Shown: positions 56,731 to 64,000 of the stretch, one piece after another
Layout: each line of letters opens with the position of its first letter
How positions within the stretch are numbered: position 1 is the stretch's first letter
Position numbers and translations under genes: made by a program
DNA from: Rhynchopus sp. YZ270_cl-10
Taxonomy: Eukaryota; Euglenozoa; Diplonemea; Diplonemida; Diplonemidae
Assembly (NCBI GenBank): GCA_964035575.1
Contig: OZ037844.1
Coordinates: 1,390,501 to 1,454,500, forward strand
Length of the DNA: 64,000 nucleotides
Direction of reading: 5' to 3'
Notes under the pieces: model-generated
Told to the model about the DNA's origin: nothing
The model's input: the letters and a program-made list of their open reading frames with translations, nothing else
The model's database searches: none

Positions 56731-56780
56731 TCTTTGCCTCCTTTGTCCCTCCTCCCCCACCTCACAACCCCCGTATAAGG
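56731..56780 (+). promoter_or_regulatory. ANK-type core promoter of the second DUF4116 gene
   Basis: CCTTTGTCCCTCCTCCCCCA, CCTCACAACCCCCGTATAAG: the same modules in the same order as before ANK1-3, with TATA-like GTATAAGG at 56773-56780. After the box the sequence is unrelated, and the ATG is about 130 bp away rather than 46, so a longer leader or a small leader intron is likely. Confidence 0.65.
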
Positions 56781-56906
56781 AACACTTCGCTCAGGAGACT
56801 ATTTGCTCACTTCCTCGTCACCCATTGGCACAGTTCCCACTACAGATCTTCGTTTTCCTCTCCCCCCACACAGGTTTTGATTTCGCTTGTTTCTCACTCC
56901 CACAGT

Positions 56907-59162
56907 ATGGACGTGACTGCAGAGGACATTGTCTCAGGTCGTACGGAGCTCGTAGGTGTGGAGGAGGGTGATACGGGGCGTGCTTTCAAGCGCCGCTTGG
57001 GGGAGGTGTTTGGGTACGACGATGTGGATGTGACGGTAGGTGGGGAGCGCCTGCGTAGTGGTGAGGAAGGGTGTGCGGTGCTGGAGGCTGGGAGCAGGGT
57101 TGTCGTTGCACCGAGCGTCAAGCGTTACACACAGGGATTGAGCGAAGGCAATATGCGGCTTCGCGACGTTCCGTTCTGGGCACGCGACATGCGTGGCTGT
57201 GTGCTGGCCGCATGCACATTCAGTGGAGAGGAACTCCGCTATGCAGCCCCCTTCTACGCTGACGACTTTGACGTTGTCTTTGCTGCCGTCTCTTCGTGGG
57301 CAAGCGCCATTGTGGAAGCATCGGACAGACTGCGCAGCGACTACACCATCATCAAAGCTGCGCTACAAGGGGGTGAATGCTTCAGCAAGGCCTCCGATAA
57401 GGCGAAAGCAGACAAGCCTTTGGTGTTGAAGCTCCTGCGCGAACGCTACAGCATCCTCGAGCACTGCGCAGAGGCCCTGCGTGGTGACAAGGAGGTGGTG
57501 GAGGTGGCGCTCGCAGCCGAGCCACGTAGCTTCCAATACGCGTCTGAGGCGCTGCGTGCAGACGTCTCTGTCGCGTTGCCTGCAGTGGTGCTGCGTGCGC
57601 GCAACCTGCGCTTCGTGGGGGAGGTGCTCCTGCAGGACGCAGAGGTCGTGAAGGCGGCGTTGGCGAAGCGCCCCGACATGCTGTACCTTGCGCACGACAG
57701 CCTGCGTGCGGATAAGTCCGTTGTCATGCTTGCAGTAAAGTGCAGCGGCTTTGCCCTGATGCACGCAGCGGATGTGCTGCGTGGCGACAAAGACATTGTG
57801 CTGGCAGCAGTGCAGAACGCACCCGAGAGCCTCCGCTTTGTGTCGTGTGTACTATGTGACGACGCCGATGTGGTGTCGCGCGCGATGGACGGTGATGTGA
57901 AGGCGTTCCAGCACGCAAGTGCACGTCTACGCAACACCCAGAGCCTGGCGCTTCGGGCTGCGACGTGCGAAGCCTGCGTGCCCTTCATTGGGGAGTCACT
58001 GCGCGACAACGCCGAAGTGATGCGCATCGCCATCATGGCAACACGCAGCATGAAGCACGTGAGCGAGCGCCTACGTGCAGACCGCAGCTTTGTGCTTGCT
58101 GCTGTGGCGGAGGAGCCGTGCCTCCTGTCCTGGGCGTGCGACACACTGCGTGCCGACAGCGACGTGGTGCGTGCAATGCTACAGAGCACGAAGGTACGCC
58201 AGCTTGACTTTAAACGCGCAGCGGCAGCAGCACGCAGCGACAAGACGCTTGTCCTGGAAGCACTGCCGGCAGGCGAGACAGAGGACGGAACAATTATGCC
58301 GTTCGTCACTGGCGGGCTCATGTACGACCGCGACGTCTTCAAGGCCTCCCTTGAGCAAGGGGAAGTGGGCATGTGCCCGGCAGAGTTTGCCGACGACAAG
58401 GACATCGTTCTGAGCACCGTCGCAAATGACGGCTTTGCCCTGACCTCTGCATCCCCCGCCCTGCAGCACGACAAGGACGTGGTGCTGGAAGCCGTGCGAT
58501 GCACATGGCAGGTGATTCATTCTGTCTCGAAGGAGCTGCAATGCGACCTCGATGTTGTGGTGGCAGCTGTGCAGGGCGGGATGTCTCTTACTGCACTGCC
58601 TGCTGCACAGCGGCAGGAGCGCGGCGTTGCGCTTGCTGCTGTGGGCAGAAATGGGTTGAAGCTCAAGGAGGTGCCGGGCAAGCTACGCAACCAACACGAC
58701 GTTGTGCTGGCAGCTGTAAGCAACCATGGGTGCGCCCTGCAGTACGCAAGCAAGACGCTGCAGAAGGACGCTGACATCGTTCTTGCGGCAGTACGCAACA
58801 ACGGCGCTGCCCTGGCCTACGCACACAAGACTCTCTGCGACGACCGTGCTATAGTGCGTGCTGCCCTGCAAACCGACCACACCGCATTGGAACACGCCTC
58901 CACACGTCTCAGCAACGACATCGAGCTCTTGACGCTCCAAGCGGACGCTGTCGAACAAGACATCATGAGCGAAGAGGAGGATGAGGGTGAAGATGGGGAG
59001 GAGGACGAGGAGGGGGACGAGGACGAGGGGGAGGGGGAGGGGGAGGGGCAAGAGTCGAGCGAATCCTCCCTGTGCACCCTTCAACGCAATGAACACTGTA
59101 TTATACAGTTCGGCAGGAGACATGTTATTGAGCGAGCTACACGGCTTCCCCCACGGCAGTGA
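56907..59162 (+). CDS. Ubiquitin-like/DUF4116-repeat protein 2
   Basis: 751 residues. I place the start at the ATG at 56907, after the promoter, rather than at upstream in-frame codons that would lie within it. Residues 1-70 (DVDVTVGGERLRSGEEG and flanks) fit a ubiquitin-like fold, as in the protein at 37135. A shared linker follows (LRDVPFWARDMRGCVLAACT here, LESMPEWVRGDYECCVSAVE there), then about twenty DUF4116-type units of about 25 residues (LRADKSVVMLAVKCSGFALM) to about residue 680. The tail has an acidic run of Glu/Asp/Gly (about 688-715), Ser-rich sequence and a basic end (ATRLPPRQ); unlike the paralogue there is no CaaX box. Strong GC third-base bias. The role is unknown; the two paralogues probably act at different sites, one membrane-bound and one soluble. 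Confidence 0.85.
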   Translation: MDVTAEDIVSGRTELVGVEEGDTGRAFKRRLGEVFGYDDVDVTVGGERLRSGEEGCAVLEAGSRVVVAPSVKRYTQGLSEGNMRLRDVPFWARDMRGCVLAACTFSGEELRYAAPFYADDFDVVFAAVSSWASAIVEASDRLRSDYTIIKAALQGGECFSKASDKAKADKPLVLKLLRERYSILEHCAEALRGDKEVVEVALAAEPRSFQYASEALRADVSVALPAVVLRARNLRFVGEVLLQDAEVVKAALAKRPDMLYLAHDSLRADKSVVMLAVKCSGFALMHAADVLRGDKDIVLAAVQNAPESLRFVSCVLCDDADVVSRAMDGDVKAFQHASARLRNTQSLALRAATCEACVPFIGESLRDNAEVMRIAIMATRSMKHVSERLRADRSFVLAAVAEEPCLLSWACDTLRADSDVVRAMLQSTKVRQLDFKRAAAAARSDKTLVLEALPAGETEDGTIMPFVTGGLMYDRDVFKASLEQGEVGMCPAEFADDKDIVLSTVANDGFALTSASPALQHDKDVVLEAVRCTWQVIHSVSKELQCDLDVVVAAVQGGMSLTALPAAQRQERGVALAAVGRNGLKLKEVPGKLRNQHDVVLAAVSNHGCALQYASKTLQKDADIVLAAVRNNGAALAYAHKTLCDDRAIVRAALQTDHTALEHASTRLSNDIELLTLQADAVEQDIMSEEEDEGEDGEEDEEGDEDEGEGEGEGQESSESSLCTLQRNEHCIIQFGRRHVIERATRLPPRQ

Positions 59163-59728
59163 AGCAAATCATGGCATATGGGTTTGCTAGTGCATAGGTT
59201 TTTACATGTGGTTTTTTTAGTGGTTTAGCTTGTGTAGATGTCATTTTTACATGGGAGGAGGGTTCGTTTTCTTGTGTATCAGCGCGAGTGTTCCTACCCC
59301 AGAAGCCACAAATTAATTTATTTCCTCCACCATCATGTAGGAAGTGTACCATAACAATGACATGTGCACAAATAATCTTTTTCTATGTGGCATGTTACAG
59401 TGTAAAGCCACTCATGTCATGTACTCCGTCGTGTAGCCATTCAACGGGGTTGAACAAGGCACGAGCCTTCCCACGAGGTTTTTCACTCAAGCAAAGTAAC
59501 GTAGGTCAAAGAGGTGGCACGACAACAACACACATATGAACCGGGTTTGCGGGTTGCGGGCCATACTGCCCTTCATCTTGCCTTGGGCTATCTCATTACA
59601 TAATACCCCACTTCCACCTGCATCACCCCTTCCCAACTCCACTTTTGTCAACACCAACACGAAAAGCCCTCCTCCCCCTCCCCCTCCCTCATTATCTTCC
59701 ACACCACAGAAAACACCCTCCCCCACCA
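59163..59728. other. Intergenic region
   Basis: No gene or dispersed element seen. The last 100 bp before the next ATG are C-rich (CCTCCCCCTCCCCCTCCCTC), like the leaders of other genes here, and TTACATAATACCCC at 59594 could be a core promoter. Confidence 0.4.
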
Positions 59729-60628
59729 ATGACCCCATGGGACGAAGCCGACCGACACGCCCCCGATGCAGAGGGGTACGGCTGGCTGGTGTACCTCGGT
59801 GTGCCTACGATTCTGGCAGTGGCTGCGGGGGTCGCCTATCTATGGTGGGCAAGCCGGTATGAAGCTGCCGTGGCGAAGGAGCTTGGGGAGCTGGTGTTAG
59901 GGGTGCTGGGGGAGCAGGAAGGGGCACTGTGGCGCCGTCTGCACGCCTCAATCCGCGGGTCCTGCGAAAAGCCTCTGGTGTACGCCTTCGAACGCAGCAT
60001 CCGCTCACAGCTCGGCCGTCCCGAGGTGCTACACACCTCTACCCTTGTATTTGAAGACGCGCCACCAGGGTTTCTCCGTGTCAGTGTAGAAGTGAAATTT
60101 GTAAAACAAAGTGCATTAGTAGGGATTTGCTGGGAGCCTGCCGACGGAAACACCCCCGCAGCAATCGGCAGCCTCACGGTGGACCCTGAGGACAGCGCGC
60201 TTGACATTATCTCCCACGCAAACTCGTCTGCGTTTGAGCAAAAATCGGACGTCTTTTTCGCGCACTTCTTTGCTCAGAGGCATGAGGCAACGAGGGGGAT
60301 GATGCACGACAACCTGAAGGCAAAAATGTCTGCAGAACTACTGTCCAAACAACAACAGAACTTGGCCCGCCATATGGGGATCACCACGTTGTACGAACCT
60401 GACGCAGCATATGACACAGCAGCAGTAGAGAACCTAGGCGGCATGCGACTCATGGTCATCTCTGCGGTGCTGCAAGGCGACGCACAAAACGCAGTTGCGG
60501 TACTCCACTGGGCAGTGTCCGGCATGCGCAGTGAGCTCATCAAATTTGAAATCAAAACCACCGGCAAACCCAACAAAGAAACCGTCTTCGTCAATCCAGA
60601 CGGCTCACGGATTACAGAGATGGAGTGA
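59729..60628 (+). CDS. Unknown protein with one N-terminal membrane helix
   Basis: 299 residues from ATG 59729 (MTPWDEADRHAPDAEGYGW). One TM helix at about 20-42 (LVYLGVPTILAVAAGVAYLW), then a soluble part of about 255 residues with alternating helix and strand character: a helical stretch (about 48-95), beta-like segments (LRVSVEVKFV, LVGICWEP, IGSLTVDP), a helical stretch with AHFFAQRHEATRGMMHDNLK, and a final beta region with IKFEIKTTGK and NPDGSRITEME. No signal-peptide cleavage site is obvious, so an N-anchored protein facing the cytosol or an organelle interior is likely. I do not recognise the family; resemblance to mitochondrial inner-membrane assembly proteins is only in layout. Codon bias supports coding. 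Confidence 0.7.
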   Translation: MTPWDEADRHAPDAEGYGWLVYLGVPTILAVAAGVAYLWWASRYEAAVAKELGELVLGVLGEQEGALWRRLHASIRGSCEKPLVYAFERSIRSQLGRPEVLHTSTLVFEDAPPGFLRVSVEVKFVKQSALVGICWEPADGNTPAAIGSLTVDPEDSALDIISHANSSAFEQKSDVFFAHFFAQRHEATRGMMHDNLKAKMSAELLSKQQQNLARHMGITTLYEPDAAYDTAAVENLGGMRLMVISAVLQGDAQNAVAVLHWAVSGMRSELIKFEIKTTGKPNKETVFVNPDGSRITEME

Positions 60629-61264
60629 ATCTGCAAAAGGGGAGGTAATTTTTTTTTTTTTAAATCCCGGCAGACCAGGACTTTCCCTATCGGGACCCCA
60701 GAGATTTTTTCAAAAAAGTCTGTTTTCCCCGCAGACTGTATATCGCGAAACGCTCCCCCAGCCCAAATCCCAGAACCTCTTAGAAAAGTAACCAAAGACC
60801 CCTTGTCTTTTGCAAAATCTTTTTTTTCTCTCCCACCTCTTCTGCCTGAACGACGAATGGAAACCTCATTTGGCATGTAGGTGACGAAAGGTTCAATCCG
60901 CATGATACAAACTTTCCCTTCTTTATTTCACCATAAATCCATGATTTTCCGCCTTACCCCACCTTCACTTCAACCCCCAAATACTCCACCCATCCTTTTC
61001 TTAGGTTACCATTTCCCCATCATCCCCACACACACACATGACACCACAGTGCTGAACGACGCACGCTATACGGACCCTCCCCTCTTTTTTCCTCTCTTCC
61101 CTTGGCACACAACACACCACAACACCGAGACAGCACATCGTTGCCTGAGTGGGGTGCGGTACGTAACAGTACTCCTAGAAGTGTTAGGAAAAATACGGTG
61201 TGGGTAGCTGTAGCATAGAGAACGAGAGCGAGAGAGAGAGAGAGTGTGAGTATTGGACAAGAAT
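60629..61264. other. Intergenic region
   Basis: T tract after the stop, then unassigned sequence and a CAC/CCC-rich stretch 60955-61130. A (GA)n tract at 61228-61242 lies just before the next gene. No gene or named repeat seen. Confidence 0.4.
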
Positions 61265-63122
61265 ATGTGCTTTGACAAGTACGTTCTTGTGGCCAGTGCC
61301 GGGTGGGCATGGCTCCTTAGTACATTTCTCTATTGGCAAGAGTTGGATCGTGCGGCAGAGACAGGGAGGTGGACCACATACGTCCTCTCAGGGCTCACGT
61401 TTCTGTCGTATGTTCAGGCATGTGTCACACCGGCAGGGGCTGTGCCTGAAACCTGGGTATGTGTTTCGTAGGGTGCTTTGGTGGAGAGTCTCTCCGCTTT
61501 TCGAATTCAACCCCCCTTAAATGTTTTCAACGAATCAAAAATGATTTTTCTAAGCGTTGAAGGTGTTTCTATCTTAGTAAAAAACCTTTGAGTGATATTG
61601 GTAGAAGCTGGCAGGGGATCGGAAGGAAAAAGTAAAACTATAACAAAACTACAGAAAACGTCGCCGCTAGCAGGAGACCAGAGTGGGGCGCCGCTCACAG
61701 GTGGGCGGAGGCGATGGTGCGCGAAGTGTGCTATATGGAAGCCTGCGCGCACGCACCACTGCTCCATCTGCAAAACGTATGTAGTTCCACTCAACTAGGT
61801 GTCCAAAATTATCATAGTAAAAAAACCACCTTATTCGGTGGCTACATAATACCAGAAGTCACATAAAAGTGGTGGGATAAATGGAGTACGAAAAAATTGT
61901 CGCCACGAAACCACCTATTTTTGTCCCCAGGCATTCCCCCAACGCTGGGCCATCTATGAACGGGGAGAGATTTTTTTATTAGCTCTCAGCAAGTTCTCAC
62001 AGGCTCAGACTCTCACAAACTCTCACAGCCTGTTTGCGTGTCTCACGGAGACGATCATAGATGAACCAAAAGTGCCCTTTTATTTGAAATAAAAAGAAAT
62101 TTGGTATATTTTACTCTAAAAAAAAAACCCCACACAGCTGCGTGCTACGCTACGACCACCACTGCCCCTGGATCGGAAACTGCGTCGGCTTCTGCAACTA
62201 TAAGTTCTTTCTGTTGCTTGTTGCGTACAACACTGCGTTGTTCTGGACGCTCCTTGCGGTGGGGTGGCACACCTTCCGTGACGCAGTTTTTGTCCCATAC
62301 CATACACCACTACGCGCCGATCTGTCTAAGGTCTCCAAGCTTGCAGTGCACAACTTCATTACCGCCTACGCTGTTACTGCGATTCTTGCGTTGATGTTCA
62401 CGATGTTCGCTTGCCACCACGCCAAGCTTGCTGCAGCCAACACTACCACCGTCGAAGAGCTTGAACGAAGTGGTCATCAATATGATCTCGGCTGCGTCAG
62501 CAACCTCCGCTCCTCCTTGGGTAGATGGATGATTCTCTGGCCCCTCCCCATCGGACGCAAATCTCCCGAAGATGGCACCCAATTTCCTCGAAACGAACTC
62601 CCCCCACTGCCGCCGCCCCCAGAGAAACACGACGTCCGCATCTCTCTGACCCACGACATCTTGGCAGAGGTGCTTCCCCTTCAGGAACACTATGCAGGCA
62701 AGCCGCCTCGTCTCCCACCGACGCACACTGCAGAGAGAGAGCCCCCATTAATGCGGAAGGGTTCTACCATGACGGCATATACTCTCGCACGGAGTAGCAG
62801 TTGTGGAAGCGAACGGCTTGGTGTGCTCGGGGAAACGCAAGCAGGGAACAACCTCAGGTCGTATGGGACAAATTCCACGCAGGTGTCAACAGAATGGCTG
62901 GCAGCAGCGGGAAGTGGTGTAGGCAGTGGGATGGGAGGCACCGTCTCTGCTCACCTTGAGGCGCCTCCAGCCCCATCACGGAAGCGGAGGAGTGGGGTGA
63001 GGAGAAGTGGAGGCATAGGAGACCCAGACTGTATCGCAGTAGGGTTGCAACGCAGCGTGTCGGAAGATTCTGAAAGCCCGAAGGCCATCCCAACCCACCA
63101 CGTCATAGATGTCGCGTGTTGA
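61265..63122 (+). CDS. DHHC-type protein S-acyltransferase, three exons
   Basis: Exon 1 starts at ATG 61265 and encodes two TM helices ([35 protein letters not shown]). Exon 2 ends at 61776 and exon 3 is 62138-63122; joining AAAAC with CTGCGTG restores [20 protein letters not shown], the zinc-binding DHHC domain with KPARTHHC before it. Two more TM helices follow ([40 protein letters not shown]), then the TTVE motif and the conserved YDLG..N...LG......LP and Pro/Ser-rich tail. The product is about 420 residues. Intron 2 (61777-62137) has GTATGT and CACACAG. Intron 1 is less certain: GTATGT at 61457 pairs in frame with an acceptor at 61681, whereas the better CTCACAG acceptor at 61700 needs a donor at 61461. 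It palmitoylates Cys of membrane proteins, in Golgi, ER or plasma membrane. Confidence 0.88.
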
Positions 63123-63669
63123 AGGAATGTGGGGGGTGTGAGGTAGGGGCTTTTTTTTAAATGTGTCTGAGTATCTGCATGTCATTATTCCCTTTGATGT
63201 GATAGTGCGGGATCTCGTTGTCGCCCTTTTGCAATGAGCGTTTTTAGGGGGTTTTTTTTTAAACTTTTTATTTTTCAATTGTGTGTCTTTTGTCTGTTCT
63301 GTTCTGACTAAAAAGGAAAAGGATTCGTGAAAAAAAAAAAGGTGAAGGTATCCACAATTTTTTGGGAAACGGAAGAAAGAGGAGGAAAAACCCTCCTCCT
63401 CCCTTCTCCTCCCTCCTCCCCTATCCCCGCTTCTGTGGAGGAAAAGGGGAGGAGCCCAAAGGAGGGAACATATATTATTCCTAAAACGAAGGTGGCGGCG
63501 GTGTTGTATCCATAAAGGGCTTGAGGGAAGGGAGGTTAACGGTAGTGTGTCACACAATTTCGTTGTCTCTCTCTTTCGCCCCTACGTTCCCCCTTTTCCT
63601 GTTAAAAGGTTCCTCAAGCGTGAAATGCGGCTTAAGTTCATCTTATTCATGCATCCTCTCTTTTTTTTA
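63123..63669. other. Downstream region with SR1 remnant
   Basis: T tracts, a CCTCCTCCC-rich stretch at 63390-63420 and a decayed SR1 copy at 63617-63652 (GCGTGAAATGCGGCTTAAGT, TCATCTTATTCATG). No gene. Confidence 0.45.
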
Positions 63670-63945
63670 TGTACCGACCCTCCCCCGTGAAATTGTCCCC
63701 CCCTCCGACCCCCTTGAAATTGTCCCCCCTGGGGGAAAAAGTGAGGGGGGGACAATATCACGTACGGCAAAAAAGGGGGACAATTTCTCGTACTGTAGGG
63801 GGGTGGCCGTTTTGGTGTGAAGAAGGGAGAGCAAAGGTTGTCCCCGCGACTCCCTTGAAATTGTCCCCCCCTGCCTTGAAATTGTCCGTCGGGGCAAAAT
63901 ACCGGTTTTTGGGGGGGGACAATTTCACGGGGGAGGGTCGGTACA
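63670..63945. mobile_element. 276-bp element with inverted ends and internal end-motif repeats
   Basis: TGTACCGACCCTCCCCCGTG then AAATTGTCCCCCC, and the inverse at the right end (GGGACAATTTCACGGGGGAG, GGTCGGTACA). CTTGAAATTGTCCCCCC or its inverse occurs several more times inside. TSD not clear. Confidence 0.8.
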
Positions 63946-64000
63946 CTACTTTTGTGTTCAGAGGTCGACGTTTCTCGACGGACTCAGACCCTCTGTTAAG

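Noticed and set aside
57446-58504. 352-codon minus-strand frame opposite the second DUF4116 gene
   Set aside because: Created by high GC third-base use and repeat structure of the sense gene; Ser/Ala/Arg-rich composition without any domain.
61777-62137. GTTCTCACAGGCTCAGACTC-type repeats in the DHHC intron as an element
   Set aside because: A short run of CTCACA phrases near 61990-62045 with no second copy or ends; simple repeat within an ordinary intron.

Overview
The window is nuclear DNA of a free-living-type unicellular eukaryote whose lineage I cannot fix from sequence alone. Evidence for a eukaryote: spliceosomal introns with GTATGT donors and pyrimidine-rich AG acceptors (dCMP deaminase, DHHC protein), TATA-type core promoters, ankyrin and DUF4116 repeat proteins, a prenylation-type C-terminus, a signal peptide-TM protein and a DHHC palmitoyltransferase. 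Every host gene I can support lies on the + strand, and the coding segments prefer C/G third bases. The rest is AT-rich, full of A/T homopolymers, and packed with small repeats. I saw no reverse transcriptase, integrase, capsid or CRISPR array.

Layout: 1-862 holds the 5' part of a Crypton-like tyrosine recombinase on the minus strand, running off the left edge. 3.1-8.7 kb is a tandem segmental duplication carrying two ankyrin-repeat genes (ANK1, ANK2). 10.1-14.0 kb holds a low-complexity hypothetical protein, a two-exon dCMP deaminase with an apparent C-terminal membrane anchor, and a small Cys-rich type I membrane protein. 16.8-19.4 kb is a receptor-like protein (membrane helices, Cache-type ectodomain, degenerate class III cyclase domain). 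19.4-37.1 kb is a gene desert. 37.1-39.3 kb encodes a ubiquitin-like/DUF4116-repeat protein ending in CTIC. 39.3-53.5 kb is a second gene desert. 53.6-63.1 kb is a gene cluster: ANK3, a second ubiquitin-like/DUF4116 protein, an unknown membrane-anchored protein and a DHHC palmitoyltransferase.

The deserts have two layers of structure. First, non-autonomous DNA transposons and foldback elements with terminal inverted repeats, several with exact target duplications (8 bp: AAAACCAG, TCAGTGTA, GTAGCCCC, AGTCAGGG; 6 bp: TACTAA; 5 bp: GTTAT). Second, at least a dozen families of short (40-130 bp) dispersed sequences, many of which fold into conserved hairpins with wobble or compensatory changes. 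I label them SR1-SR12: SR1, CTAAGC..GCTTAG plus GTTCAT..ATGAAC hairpins; SR2, AGTGC..GCACT stem then TTCAACTTCTC; SR3, ACGAGAGGGCTTTGTATTTC; SR4, GATGGCTGGCATCG; SR5, GGCTTCGGCC with a TCGGGTGTCTACACT tail; SR6, CTGCC..GGCAG then CTACACTAAAC; SR7, CAACCGAGGCAACTACAC; SR8, GATGATCTGCATC; SR9, GCAAGGGTACA; SR10, TTTCAATTCATTGAA; SR11, GCGATAAACGAAAAA; SR12, GAGTGACTCTGT. They recur as ordered groups, one copy lies inside the dCMP deaminase intron, and nearly all the copies I found read in the gene direction. These families are the best candidate here for something undescribed.

All three ANK genes and the second DUF4116 gene share the same promoter block (CTTTGTCCCTCC, CACCTCACAACCC, then a TATA-like box), which suggests co-expression of two unrelated repeat-protein families.
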